A stretch of DNA of 64,000 nucleotides from Sinorhizobium sp. (GCA_031178305.1 JAPSJG010000001.1:8780-72779), one strand, 5' to 3'. Positions 8,046 to 16,614 are shown, counted from the stretch's first letter. Notes: generated from the sequence alone by a model not told the origin. Made by a program: numbers and translations.

Positions 8046-8072
8046 CCGGTCCGGCCGCGCCGGTCGGACCGG
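8046..8072 (+). terminator. Hairpin after binding-protein gene (attenuator-like)
   Basis: CCGGTCCG (8046-8053) and CGGACCGG (8065-8072) are exact inverted repeats with an 11-base loop, followed by TCTTT. It sits between the binding-protein stop and the permease start. Such hairpins commonly stabilise or partly terminate the transcript so that binding protein is made in excess. The short T run makes full termination unlikely. Confidence 0.55.
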
Positions 8073-8095
8073 TCTTTCCTTCAAGGGACCTCCTG

Positions 8096-9604
8096 ATGAA
8101 CTGGCTTGAAAACCTGCGCCGCAGCTTCCTCGACTGGGACGCTATGGTCGAAGTCCTGCCGACCATGATCACAGTCGGCCTCAAGAACACGCTGATCCTT
8201 GCGGCGGCCTCGACCGTGCTCGGCGTCGTCATCGGAATGGTGCTCGCCATTATGGGCATTTCCCGCTCCCCCTGGCTGCGCATTCCCGCACGCGTCTATA
8301 CCGACATCTTCCGCGGACTGCCGGCCATCGTCACCATCTTGCTGATCGGCCAGGGCTTTGCTCGGATTGGCCGTGAAATGTTCGGCCCGTCGCCCTATCC
8401 GCTCGGCATCCTGGCGCTCAGCCTGATTGCCGGCGCCTATATCGGCGAGATCTTCCGCTCGGGCATTCAAAGCGTCGATCGCGGCCAGATGGAGGCCTGC
8501 CGCGCGCTGTCGATGAGCTACGGGCAGGGCATGCGGCTCATCGTCGTGCCGCAGGGGGTGCGCCGCGTGCTGCCGGCGCTAGTCAACCAGTTCATCGGCA
8601 ATGTGAAAGATTCAAGCCTTGTCTACTTCCTCGGCCTGCTCGCGTCCGAGCGCGAGATTTTTCGCGTTGGCCAGGACCAGGCTGTCGTGACCGGCAACCT
8701 TTCGCCGCTGCTTCTCGCCGGCATCTTCTATCTCGTCGTCACCGTGCCGCTCACCCATGTCGTCAACGCGATCGACAATCGCCTGAGGCTAGGCAAGCAG
8801 CGCCCGTCCGTCCTTGTCAGCGGCTTGGAGGAGGTCGGCGAACTCGACGGTGCCAACCGCGCCTCTGGGGCCACCTTCAAGGGCGGAAGCCTCGACGTCC
8901 GCGATCTCGGCATGGCTTACGGCGAGCTCGACGTGCTGAAGGGAGTGCACCTTTCGGTGAAGCCGGGCAGCGTCACCTGTATAATCGGCCCGTCCGGCTC
9001 CGGCAAGTCGACGCTGCTGCGTTGCCTCAACCGGCTGGTCGAGCCGAAGAGCGGGGAAATCCTCCTCGACGGCGAGAGCATCCTCGCCATGAAGCCGGAA
9101 AAGCTCCGCCGCCGTGTGGGCATGGTCTTCCAGCATTTCAACCTCTTTCCCGATCACACGGCACTCGAAAACGTCATGCTGTCGCTGACGAAGATCAAGG
9201 GCATGCCAAAGGCCGAGGCCGAGCGCATCGCCAAGGCCCGGCTTACCGATGTCGGCCTCGCCAGCCGCCAACATCATCGTCCCGGCGGGCTTTCCGGCGG
9301 CCAACAGCAGCGCGTCGCCATCGCCCGCGCGCTGGCCATGGAGCCGGAGGTCATCCTCTTCGACGAAGTAACGAGCGCGCTTGATCCCGAGCTGGTCAAA
9401 GGTGTGCTCAACCTCATGGCCGACCTCGGCAAGCGCGGCATGACCATGGTTGTTGTCACCCACGAGATGAGCTTCGCTCGGCGTGTCGCCGATCAGGTCG
9501 TGTTCATGGACGAGGGACGCATCGTGGAAGCGGGCACGCCCGAGGCGATCTTCGACAATCCGCAAAGTCCGCGCCTGCAGCGCTTCCTGGCGGAAGTGCT
9601 CTGA
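8096..9604 (+). CDS. Polar amino acid ABC transporter, fused permease and ATPase
   Basis: A 502-residue fusion. Residues 1-235 are a HisM/GlnP-type inner-membrane permease with several hydrophobic segments and the EAA loop near MEACRALSMSYGQGMRLIVVPQGVRRVLP. Residues ~260-502 are a complete ATPase with Walker A GPSGSGKST (~298-306), Q-loop QHFNLFP, signature LSGGQQQR and Walker B VILFDEVTSALD, where Val replaces the usual Pro after DE. The linker (LEEVGELDGANRASG) is polar. A homodimer would supply both membrane and both nucleotide-binding halves, so no second permease gene is needed and none is present. It works with the binding protein encoded upstream under LacI control. Confidence 0.88.
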   Translation: MNWLENLRRSFLDWDAMVEVLPTMITVGLKNTLILAAASTVLGVVIGMVLAIMGISRSPWLRIPARVYTDIFRGLPAIVTILLIGQGFARIGREMFGPSPYPLGILALSLIAGAYIGEIFRSGIQSVDRGQMEACRALSMSYGQGMRLIVVPQGVRRVLPALVNQFIGNVKDSSLVYFLGLLASEREIFRVGQDQAVVTGNLSPLLLAGIFYLVVTVPLTHVVNAIDNRLRLGKQRPSVLVSGLEEVGELDGANRASGATFKGGSLDVRDLGMAYGELDVLKGVHLSVKPGSVTCIIGPSGSGKSTLLRCLNRLVEPKSGEILLDGESILAMKPEKLRRRVGMVFQHFNLFPDHTALENVMLSLTKIKGMPKAEAERIAKARLTDVGLASRQHHRPGGLSGGQQQRVAIARALAMEPEVILFDEVTSALDPELVKGVLNLMADLGKRGMTMVVVTHEMSFARRVADQVVFMDEGRIVEAGTPEAIFDNPQSPRLQRFLAEVL

Positions 9605-9625
9605 CCCTCGCGCAAGGAGACGACG

Positions 9626-10633
9626 ATGACCAAGACAATACGATGGGGCGTGCTCGGCTGCGCGGGGATCGCGGTCAAGGCGGTCATACCGGCGATCCAG
9701 TCCAGCAGGTCGGGGCGCGTTGCGGCGATCGCCTCGCGCGACCTGAAGAAGGCCGAAAAGACGGCTGCGGCGTTCGGCATCACCAAGGCCTATGGCAGCT
9801 ACGAGGCTCTGCTTGCCGATCCGGAGATCGACGCGATCTACAACCCGCTTCCCAACCACTTGCATGCGCCGCTGACGATCAAGGCGCTGAAGCAGGGAAA
9901 GCCGGTGCTCTGCGAAAAGCCGATCGCCCTCAGTGCCGAAGAGGCGATGGCGCTCGCAGCCGCGCAAAAGGCGGCGCGCCTGCCAGTCGCCGAGGCCTTC
10001 ATGGTGCGCCACCATGCGCAATGGAAGACGGCGCGGGCGCTGGTGGCGGCAGGGCGGATCGGCGAGGTCCGAGCCATTCAGACGATCTTCTCCTACTATC
10101 TCGATGATCCGCAGAACGTCCGCAATCAGGCCGCCATCGGCGGCGGTGGTCTGTTCGACGTCGGCTGCTATGCGATCAACACGGCGCGCTTCTTGTTCGA
10201 TGCGGAGCCGCTGCGGGCTATCGCGCTCATGGAGCGGGATCCGGCGTTCGGCACGGACCGGCTGACGAGCGGCCTCATGGAGTTCCCCGACGGACGGCAG
10301 CTGGCCTTCACCTGCTCCACGCAGCTAGCTCTCACGCAAAGGGTGACGGCGCTCGGCACGCGTGGGCGTTTGGAAATCCCCATTCCCTTCAACGCGCCGG
10401 CCGATGAGCCGACCGTGCTTGTCCTCGACGACGGCCGCGACCTTGCCGGCGGCGGGCGTGAGGAGATCGCCATCGAACCCGTCGACCAGTACCGAGAACA
10501 GGCAGATGCCTTCGCCGAGGCCGTTCTCTCCGGGATACCGCTCGAAACGGGACTGCAGGATGCGATCGCCAACATGAAGGCCATCGACGCCCTGTTCCGC
10601 TCCGCTGTTAGTGGCCGCTGGGAAGAACCCTGA
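9626..10633 (+). CDS. Gfo/Idh/MocA-family NAD(P)-dependent oxidoreductase
   Basis: A 335-residue dehydrogenase. The Rossmann fold is at the N-terminus (RWGVLGCAGIAVKAVIPAI), the diagnostic EKP motif is in GKPVLCEKPIALSAEEA at about residues 93-109, and the C-terminal alpha/beta domain carries GGGGLFDVGCYAINTARF, the usual family signature containing the catalytic-region His/Tyr/Asp set. Members oxidise or reduce sugars, inositols and their glycosides, including the MocA protein of rhizopine catabolism. It is 21 bp after the transporter gene and 40 bp before a DadA-like oxidase, so it is part of the LacI-controlled operon. Substrate is unknown; a sugar part of the imported conjugate is likely. 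Confidence 0.85.
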   Translation: MTKTIRWGVLGCAGIAVKAVIPAIQSSRSGRVAAIASRDLKKAEKTAAAFGITKAYGSYEALLADPEIDAIYNPLPNHLHAPLTIKALKQGKPVLCEKPIALSAEEAMALAAAQKAARLPVAEAFMVRHHAQWKTARALVAAGRIGEVRAIQTIFSYYLDDPQNVRNQAAIGGGGLFDVGCYAINTARFLFDAEPLRAIALMERDPAFGTDRLTSGLMEFPDGRQLAFTCSTQLALTQRVTALGTRGRLEIPIPFNAPADEPTVLVLDDGRDLAGGGREEIAIEPVDQYREQADAFAEAVLSGIPLETGLQDAIANMKAIDALFRSAVSGRWEEP

Positions 10634-10673
10634 GCCGCTTCATCTGCACGACCAACCGATCGAAAGACATACC

Positions 10674-11804
10674 ATGACAGACAACACCATCTCTTCGGCA
10701 GTCATCATCGGCGCCGGCATCTTCGGCGTCTCCACCGGTGTTCAGCTTGCGCGTCGCGGTATCCGCGTGACCATTCTCAATGATGGCCCGCCCGCCAACG
10801 GTGCGTCCGGCCGCTCGCTCTCCTGGCTGAACTCGGCGCGCATGCGCTCTGAACCCTACCACCGCCTGCGTATGGCTGGCATCGACCGCTACCGCACGCT
10901 CTCCGTGCGCTATCCGGGCGCGGGCTGGCTTCGTTTTGACGGCGGCCTGACCTGGGATGCCGACGACGAGCGGAATGAGATCGACGCTGCCTATCGCCAT
11001 GAGGTTTCGCTCGCCTACGACGCGCTGCGGCTTTCCGCCGGCGAGGTCGCCCGCATCACGCCCGGTATCGATGCGCGCGCGATCACGCCTCAGGGGGCGA
11101 TCTTCAATCCCGGCGAAGGCTGGGTTGACCTGCCGGCGCTGATCGGCGTTCTTCTCGAAGAGTTTTCTGCGCTCAACGGTGTGCTGGTAACGGACCAAGG
11201 GGCCGCGCGGGTCGTGGTTGAAGGTGGCCGCGCCGCGGGCGCAGAAACCGCAACGGGCGGCCGTTTCCCGGCCGATGCCGTCGTGCTTGCGACCGGTCCC
11301 GCCGTGCCGAGGATGGCGGCGGAGAGCGGGCAGGTCATCGGGGATGGAACGCCGGTCGCCCTTCTCGTACAGACCAGGCCGCTTGCCCATCCCCTGCGCG
11401 CCGTCCTCAACACGCCCCGCGTCGCCGTTCGTCCGGCGCCCGGCGGCACCTTCTCGCTAGACGCGGACTGGGCGGCGGACGAAGGCCTCAAGCCGCGTAC
11501 TGATGGTGGGTATGACGTTGACGGAGCCGTAGTGGATGCCCTGCTGGCGGAAGCCGCCAAGGTGATGGAAGGCAATCCGAAGCTCGAAGTCGCTTCAATC
11601 GGCGTCGGCGGCAAACCGATCCCCGGCGACGGTGAGCCCGTGATCGGTGCGCTCAAGGCCATTCCCGGCTACTATGTCGCCTTCAGCCACAGCGGCGCAA
11701 CTCTGGGCCTCATTGTCGGCGAGTTGCTCGCCTCCGAGGTAGCGACGGGCGCTGAGCATCCCATGCTCGCGACCTTCAGGCCGGAGCGTTTTGCGTCACG
11801 ATAG
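10674..11804 (+). CDS. FAD-dependent D-amino acid oxidase/DadA-like oxidoreductase
   Basis: A 376-residue flavoprotein of the DAO family. The FAD-binding start is SAVIIGAGIFGVSTGVQLARRG (about residues 8-29), and the closing motif is GYYVAFSHSGATLGLIVGELLASEV. The family includes DadA, glycine and sarcosine oxidases and the fungal or bacterial fructosyl-amino acid oxidases (amadoriases), so oxidative release of an amino acid from a sugar conjugate is one reading, amino acid oxidation another. ATG 10674 has GAAAGA upstream and starts directly before the fold. It is the last intact gene of the operon; a decayed ABC ATPase tail follows. Confidence 0.82.
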   Translation: MTDNTISSAVIIGAGIFGVSTGVQLARRGIRVTILNDGPPANGASGRSLSWLNSARMRSEPYHRLRMAGIDRYRTLSVRYPGAGWLRFDGGLTWDADDERNEIDAAYRHEVSLAYDALRLSAGEVARITPGIDARAITPQGAIFNPGEGWVDLPALIGVLLEEFSALNGVLVTDQGAARVVVEGGRAAGAETATGGRFPADAVVLATGPAVPRMAAESGQVIGDGTPVALLVQTRPLAHPLRAVLNTPRVAVRPAPGGTFSLDADWAADEGLKPRTDGGYDVDGAVVDALLAEAAKVMEGNPKLEVASIGVGGKPIPGDGEPVIGALKAIPGYYVAFSHSGATLGLIVGELLASEVATGAEHPMLATFRPERFASR

Positions 11805-11936
11805 GGCATATCCTGTCACGCCCCGCCGCGTTGGCGGTGCCTGAGGTGGCGATCGGCCTGCCGCTTTCCATTGCGACAGGGGCCTATGCGAACCGACAAC
11901 TCAAAGCTACAAGGGCTGCACAAGGGGCCTGCTTGT

Positions 11937-12301
11937 ATGATCGAAGAGGCGCGCTGCCGGCTCGACTGCGGCGTCACTCTCGAGCTGGCTCCGGATTCCG
12001 GCAAGCTTTGGAAGGGCAAGGCGATCAGCATCGGCATCCGCCCGGAAAATACTCGGATCGGCGAGGGCAACGGGACAGATGCGACGTTTTCCGGCGTATC
12101 GATCTCGTCGAGCATCTACGCTAGGTGCAGATCCTTTAACTGGACCTGCCCGGCACCACCGAAAAATTCCTAATCAAGGTGGATGGGGAGAGTTCCTTCG
12201 CGCGCCTGCAGGATGTCCGCTTCACCGCGCGCCTGCAGGACATTCACGTCCTCGATGCCGAGGGCAACGTCATTCCGGTCTCAGCCGGCGCGACAGTCTA
12301 A
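11937..12301 (+). pseudogene. Remnant of an ABC transporter ATPase C-terminus (TOBE domain)
   Basis: Reading forward, residues such as KAISIGIRPENTRIGEG match the GIRPE motif of the regulatory TOBE domain in UgpC/MalK/PotA-type ATPases. After a frame change near 12120 the stretch LDLPGTTEKFLIKVDGE continues the domain, and after another near 12215 the end DIHVLDAEGNVIPVSAG matches the usual HVFDAEG tail. An in-frame stop and at least two frame changes show decay, and no Walker motifs remain upstream. An exact 15-bp repeat CGCGCGCCTGCAGGA (12199-12213 and 12226-12240) within it explains one frame disturbance. It implies that a second transporter once followed this operon. Confidence 0.7.
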
Positions 12302-12319
12302 ACGACGCCACCTAGAAGA

Positions 12320-13225
12320 TTAAAAGCCCGCATTCTTGATCGTCTCGTCGTGAAAATCCCAGAACTCGCGGAAAAATCGGCCCATTATATCGGAATGGCT
12401 CTGGTTTGCTGAGCGGATGGCTAGGAAACTGGCGTCAATCGGGATGCCAAAGGGGCGAACGACGACACCTCTTTCGACGAATTCGCTGGCGGATGTCGGA
12501 TCGATGATAGCGATGCCGGCCCCCTCGCTGACGAGGGTGAGCGCGGTATGCGACAGGCGGGTTTCCAGAGTCGAAAGACGCCGAACCCCCGAGAGCGCGA
12601 CTTCCACGCGCATCGCGAAGATCGTGCCGGGCTCCAAGCTGATCATCCGCTGCGCCTCCAGGTCAGCGGGGTGTATAACAGCGCGCTCGCAAAGCGGGTG
12701 TTGTTCGGGTATGGCGACGACCGCCATCATCGGGCGAGTCTCGATGATGAACCCTGAGCGTTCCAATGGACCATCGGCATAACCTATGTCGGCTTGGCCC
12801 GAGGCGACTGCTTCGATGACCATGGAAGATGGCAGCCCGCTTAACGAGGCGTGCAGGTTAGGCTTGTCGCGCAGAAAGCGTGCCAGAAACCGCGGAAGAA
12901 TGCCGTTGGCCAATGCTGGCATCGCTGCAATTCGCAAAGTACCCGCCGCTTGACGCGCTATTTCCTCTGCCACTGCCGCGATCCGATTGAGGCCGACGAA
13001 CGCCCGGTCGACCTCCCTCCACAGGGTCAGCGCCTCTTGCGTCGGCGCTATCTGGTTGCCGCGACGTTGGAAGAGCCTTAGTCGCGTCGCGATTTCGAAA
13101 TCACGGATAAGACGGCTGACGGCGGGCTGAGTGATCGACATCAGCTCCGCCGCGGTCGTCATTTGACCGGTCAGCATGACGGCGCGAAACGCTTCTACCT
13201 GCCGCAGGTTCAGGGTATCCTCCAT
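12320..13225 (-). CDS. LysR-family regulator, OccR/NocR (opine catabolism)-like
   Basis: A 301-residue LysR-type activator. The N-terminal HTH reads LRQVEAFRAVMLTGQMTTAA and ELMSITQPAVSRLIRDFE. From memory of the family this and later stretches such as AAGTLRIAAMPALANGILPRF, LPSSMVIEAVASGQADIGYADGP and EGAGIAIIDP closely follow OccR and NocR, the octopine and nopaline regulators of Agrobacterium Ti plasmids. The 3' end is 18 bp past the decayed ABC gene. It is divergent from the transporter-oxidase operon at 13444, the standard arrangement for a LysR activator and its target. The inducer is likely an imino-acid conjugate (opine); which one cannot be read from the sequence. Confidence 0.88.
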   Translation of the reverse strand: MEDTLNLRQVEAFRAVMLTGQMTTAAELMSITQPAVSRLIRDFEIATRLRLFQRRGNQIAPTQEALTLWREVDRAFVGLNRIAAVAEEIARQAAGTLRIAAMPALANGILPRFLARFLRDKPNLHASLSGLPSSMVIEAVASGQADIGYADGPLERSGFIIETRPMMAVVAIPEQHPLCERAVIHPADLEAQRMISLEPGTIFAMRVEVALSGVRRLSTLETRLSHTALTLVSEGAGIAIIDPTSASEFVERGVVVRPFGIPIDASFLAIRSANQSHSDIMGRFFREFWDFHDETIKNAGF

Positions 13226-13443
13226 AACATTCAGTTATTCTTGTGCCGTTCATTCGAATTTGACTGCATGCATCACGCATGCGATCCCTTCTGTCAATGG
13301 AAGAGCACGCCCGGGCAATCACGGCTTGGCGGCAGCAATAAAATGGTCTCTCCGGGGAACAAAACCGCTGAGAACCGGGCCGCTACATGGCGCCGGAGCG
13401 ATGGCGCGCGTTACCACGCATCGGACAACGAAAGGCTGATCTG
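13226..13443. promoter_or_regulatory. Divergent promoter between occR-like gene and transporter operon
   Basis: This 218-bp gap holds GCATGC-ATCAC-GCATGC (13266-13282), an inverted repeat whose arms are themselves palindromes, about 40 bp from the LysR start and 160 bp from the permease start. LysR regulators bind interrupted dyads with a T-N11-A core in such gaps, so this is the best candidate site. No gene is seen in the gap. Confidence 0.45.
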
Positions 13444-14157
13444 GTGAACACTTTGGGGCTTATGAGCTTCGGGCCCGACGGCTGGGGATACAGTATGCTG
13501 GCGGCGACCGGAACGACAGTCGCTGTCGCTGCCTGCGGCTTCTTCGTCGGAGCTCTGCTCGGCTGCCTGGGAGCGGCGGCGAGCCTTTCCCGCTTACGCG
13601 TGCTTCGCTTGGTGGCTGATTTCTATACCACGGTCCTACGCGGCATACCGGACCTGCTGGTAATATACCTCTTCTATTTCGGTTCGAGCTCGGTCATCTC
13701 GACCGCGTCGGCGCTGTTCGGCGCAGAGGGTTTTGTCGGCGCACCCGCTTTCCTAACCGGCGCGCTGGCGATCGGTGTCGTATCCGGCGCTTACCAGATG
13801 CAGGTTTTCCGCGGCGCCGTGCTCGCGCTGTCGAAAGGCGAGATCGAAGCCGGCCGCGCTTACGGCATGCCGTCCTTGCTTTTGTTCCGCCGGATCGTCC
13901 TGCCGCAGGCTGCGCGCTTCGCCATTCCCGGTATCGGCAACGTCTGGCAACTGGTGCTGAAGGAATCGGCGCTGATTTCCGTCATCGGCCTGGTGGAGCT
14001 GATGCGGCAGGCCCAGATCGGCTCCGGCTCGACGCGACAGCCCTTCAGCTTCTATCTGACGGCGGGCGCCCTCTATCTGCTGATCACCTTGGTGTCCGGG
14101 CTGGTTTTTCGCTTCGCGGAAAAGCAGGCGATGCGCGGTATCCGGAGGGGCGTCTGA
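13444..14157 (+). CDS. Opine/polar amino acid ABC transporter permease, OccQ/HisQ-like
   Basis: A 237-residue inner-membrane permease. The N-terminal LMSFGPDGWGYSML is typical of OccQ/NocQ/HisQ proteins, followed by several hydrophobic spans and the EAA loop ALSKGEIEAGRAYGMPSLLLFRRIVLPQAARFAIPG that docks on the ATPase. GTG 13444 is chosen because it has AAAGG about 10 bp upstream and gives the family's usual N-terminus; ATG 13462 is the alternative. The stop overlaps the next gene's ATG (TGATG). It pairs with the downstream permease to form the channel of a His/octopine-type importer. Confidence 0.88.
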   Translation: MNTLGLMSFGPDGWGYSMLAATGTTVAVAACGFFVGALLGCLGAAASLSRLRVLRLVADFYTTVLRGIPDLLVIYLFYFGSSSVISTASALFGAEGFVGAPAFLTGALAIGVVSGAYQMQVFRGAVLALSKGEIEAGRAYGMPSLLLFRRIVLPQAARFAIPGIGNVWQLVLKESALISVIGLVELMRQAQIGSGSTRQPFSFYLTAGALYLLITLVSGLVFRFAEKQAMRGIRRGV

Positions 14158-14864
14158 TGCCCTTTGATCTTCCTTTCCTGGCTGAAAGCTTCGTGGCGCT
14201 CTTGAGGGGCATTCCGCTCACGCTGCAACTGACCGTGCTCTCCGTCGTAGCGGGAGGCATTCTCGCCTTTGGGCTCGCCTTCATGCGCATTTCCCGCAGG
14301 TGGTGGCTGGATGCGCCGGCGCGGTTTTACATCCTCGTCTTCCGCGGCACGCCGCTTCTGGTGCAGATCTACATCATCTATTACGGCCTTAGCCAGTTTC
14401 CGGTGCTGCGCAACAGCGTGCTTTGGCCCTTCCTTCGTGAGGCCTACTGGTGTGCCATGCTGGCGCTGGCCTTCAACACCGCAGCGTATAGCGCCGAAAT
14501 CATCCGAGGCGGACTACTTTCGGTGCCCGCCGGCCACGTGGAGGCGGCGCGCGCCTGTGGCATGTCCGGCTTCTTGTTGTTCCGCCGCATCGTCATGCCC
14601 TTGGCACTGCGGCAAATGCTGCCCGGGTACAGCAACGAAATCATTCTTATGGTCAAATCGACGGCACTTGCCTCGACCATCACGCTCCTCGAAATCACCG
14701 GTATCGCCGCTAAGCTGATCTCCGAGAGCTACCGTCCGGTGGAAATCTTCGTCTGCGCCGGCGCAATCTACCTTGCCATCAATTTCCTGGTCGCCCGGCT
14801 TTTCGCTTGGCTGGAATACGCCGTGTCGCCGGAGACCAGAAAGCCGGAGGAACGCCGTGCCTGA
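14157..14864 (+). CDS. Opine/polar amino acid ABC transporter permease, OccM/HisM-like
   Basis: A 235-residue permease with the HisM-type start LPFLAESFVALLRGIPLTLQLTVLS, FRGTPLLVQIYIIYYGLSQFP in the first periplasmic region, the motif FNTAAYSAEIIRGGLLSVPAGHVEAARACGMSG leading into the EAA loop, and C-terminal hydrophobic spans. It is the partner of the OccQ-like permease, with which its start overlaps by one base. The ATPase gene starts 8 bp before this gene's stop, so the three are translationally coupled. Confidence 0.9.
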   Translation: MPFDLPFLAESFVALLRGIPLTLQLTVLSVVAGGILAFGLAFMRISRRWWLDAPARFYILVFRGTPLLVQIYIIYYGLSQFPVLRNSVLWPFLREAYWCAMLALAFNTAAYSAEIIRGGLLSVPAGHVEAARACGMSGFLLFRRIVMPLALRQMLPGYSNEIILMVKSTALASTITLLEITGIAAKLISESYRPVEIFVCAGAIYLAINFLVARLFAWLEYAVSPETRKPEERRA

Positions 14865-15645
14865 CGCCACTACCATGCCCGCGGTCGCGCTTTCCGGCAT
14901 CCGCAAGAGTTATGGCCCGCTCGAAGTGTTACATGGCGTTTCGCTTGCCGCGCGGGAAGGGGAAGTGATTTCAATTCTCGGCTCTTCTGGTTCGGGAAAG
15001 TCGACGCTGCTGCGTTGCATCAACATGCTTGAAGTCCCGAATGGCGGCTCGGTCGCGTTCCATGGTGAAACCATTTCGCTCGATCAGACGCCGGGTCGCG
15101 CACCGCGTCCCCGTGACAGTGCCCAGATCAACCGGTTGCGCTCCAAGGCGGCGATGGTGTTCCAGTCCTTCAATCTTTGGTCTCATTTGACCATTCTTGA
15201 AAATCTCATCGAGGCCCCGGTTCACGTCCAGAAGCGCAGCAGAAAAGACTGCCTGGCCGAAGCTGAAGCGCTGCTTGAGCGCGTCGGCATCGCCGACAAA
15301 CGTCACTGTTATCCAACGCATCTTTCCGGCGGCCAGCAACAGCGCGCCGCGATCGCCCGGGCGTTGGCGATGCAGCCAAGGGTCATGCTGTTCGACGAGC
15401 CAACCTCGGCGCTCGATCCCGAACTCGTCGGCGAGGTGCTGAAGGTCATGCGCGATCTTGCAGCCGAAGGTCGCACCATGCTGATCGTCACCCATGAGAT
15501 GGCCTTTGCCCGTGACGTCTCCACACGCACCGTCTTCCTCCACAAGGGCCGGATTGAGGAGGAAGGCCCGCCTTCTGAAGTGTTCTCAAACCCGCGATCA
15601 GAGCGCTTCAGGCAATTCGTTTCCAGGGAACATCTGCAAGGCTAA
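14857..15645 (+). CDS. Opine/polar amino acid ABC transporter ATPase, OccP/HisP-like
   Basis: A 262-residue cytoplasmic ATPase. Walker A is GSSGSGKST (~45-53), the Q-loop is FQSFNLWSHLT, the signature is LSGGQQQRAAIARAL and Walker B is VMLFDEPTSALDPE, followed by the H-loop VTHEMAFARDV. The extra stretch with TPGRAPRPRDSAQINRLRS between the beta domain and the Q-loop is the HisP/OccP-type insertion. The GTG at 14857 is picked because GGAGG lies 7 bp before it and no ATG fits before the fold. It energises the two upstream permeases with the downstream binding protein. Confidence 0.9.
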   Translation: MPDATTMPAVALSGIRKSYGPLEVLHGVSLAAREGEVISILGSSGSGKSTLLRCINMLEVPNGGSVAFHGETISLDQTPGRAPRPRDSAQINRLRSKAAMVFQSFNLWSHLTILENLIEAPVHVQKRSRKDCLAEAEALLERVGIADKRHCYPTHLSGGQQQRAAIARALAMQPRVMLFDEPTSALDPELVGEVLKVMRDLAAEGRTMLIVTHEMAFARDVSTRTVFLHKGRIEEEGPPSEVFSNPRSERFRQFVSREHLQG

Positions 15646-15702
15646 TGCAGCCTCTCTCTTCTCAATCGATCCGCCAGCAAAAACAAATCAGAGGTGAACC
15701 AT

Positions 15703-16545
15703 ATGAAGCTGAAAACGATTATTGCCGCCGCACTGCTTGCCGTTGCCACAACCGGCCAGACGTCGGCACAGGAACAGAGGAAAGTCACCATTGCCACTGA
15801 AGGCGCCTATGCGCCGTGGAATTTTTCCGGCCCGAACGGTGCGCTGGAAGGGTTCGAGATTGATCTTGCCAAGGTGCTCTGCGAGCGCATGAAGGTCGAA
15901 TGCGATATCGTGGCGCAGAATTGGGATGGCATCATCCCGTCGCTGACGGCGAAAAAGTACGACGCCATCATGGCGGCGATGAGCGTGACGCCGAAGCGTG
16001 AGGAAGTAATTGCCTTCTCGACGCCCTATGCCGCGGGCATCAACGGCTTTGCCGTCGCTGCTGACAGCCCGCTCGCCGACATGCCCGGCACTGGCGAGGG
16101 CTATTCGCTCGACAGCCAGGCCGCCGAGGCGCAGAAGCGCATCGACGAAATTGCCGCCCGGCTCAAAAGCAAGGCGGTCGGCGTTCAAGGATCGACCACC
16201 GCGTCCACTTTCATGGAAACCTACTTCAAGGATGGCGTTGATATCCGTCCTTACAAGACCACGGAAGAGCACAATTTCGATTTGGTCAGCGGCCGCCTCG
16301 ATGCCGTGCTTGCCAACGCGACCGTTCTTGCTGCGGCGCTCGAAAAGCCGGACATGCAGGGTGCAAAACTTTCTGGCCCCCTGTTTTCCGGCGGTGTCTT
16401 CGGCGTGATCGCCGTAGGCCTGCGCAAGGAAGACACCGCGCTCAAGGCTCAGTTCGATGAAGCGATCAAGGACGCCTTGGCGGACGGCGTCATCAAGGAG
16501 CTGTCGCTCAAGTGGTTCAAGGTCGACGTCAGCCCGCGCGGCTGA
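15703..16545 (+). CDS. Opine/polar amino acid periplasmic binding protein, OccT/NocT-like
   Basis: A 280-residue family 3 binding protein with a Sec signal peptide (IIAAALLAVATTGQTSAQE, cleavage near residue 23). Mature sequence VTIATEGAYAPWNFSGPNG, LEGFEIDLAKVLCERMKVECDIVAQNWDGIIPSL and KKYDAIMAAMSVTPKRE follow the octopine/nopaline/lysine-arginine-ornithine binding protein pattern, including the long central insertion (SLDSQAAEAQKRIDEIAARLK) seen in OccT/NocT-like proteins. AGGTGAACC precedes the ATG. A strong hairpin follows the stop before the oxidase genes. It sets the substrate range of the operon, most likely an arginine- or ornithine-related opine. Confidence 0.88.
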   Translation: MKLKTIIAAALLAVATTGQTSAQEQRKVTIATEGAYAPWNFSGPNGALEGFEIDLAKVLCERMKVECDIVAQNWDGIIPSLTAKKYDAIMAAMSVTPKREEVIAFSTPYAAGINGFAVAADSPLADMPGTGEGYSLDSQAAEAQKRIDEIAARLKSKAVGVQGSTTASTFMETYFKDGVDIRPYKTTEEHNFDLVSGRLDAVLANATVLAAALEKPDMQGAKLSGPLFSGGVFGVIAVGLRKEDTALKAQFDEAIKDALADGVIKELSLKWFKVDVSPRG

Positions 16546-16560
16546 CGCCCTGATGCGATC

Positions 16561-16585
16561 CGGTGCGGCTTTCACGGCCGCACCG
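16561..16585 (+). terminator. Hairpin after binding-protein gene
   Basis: CGGTGCGGC (16561-16569) and GCCGCACCG (16577-16585) are a perfect 9-bp inverted repeat with a 7-base loop, in the 69-bp gap between the binding-protein and oxidase genes. There is no strong T run, so partial attenuation or 3' protection of the upstream message is more likely than full termination. Confidence 0.55.
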
Positions 16586-16614
16586 ATTGACGCTCAACAA
16601 CCGGACATTTTCTG

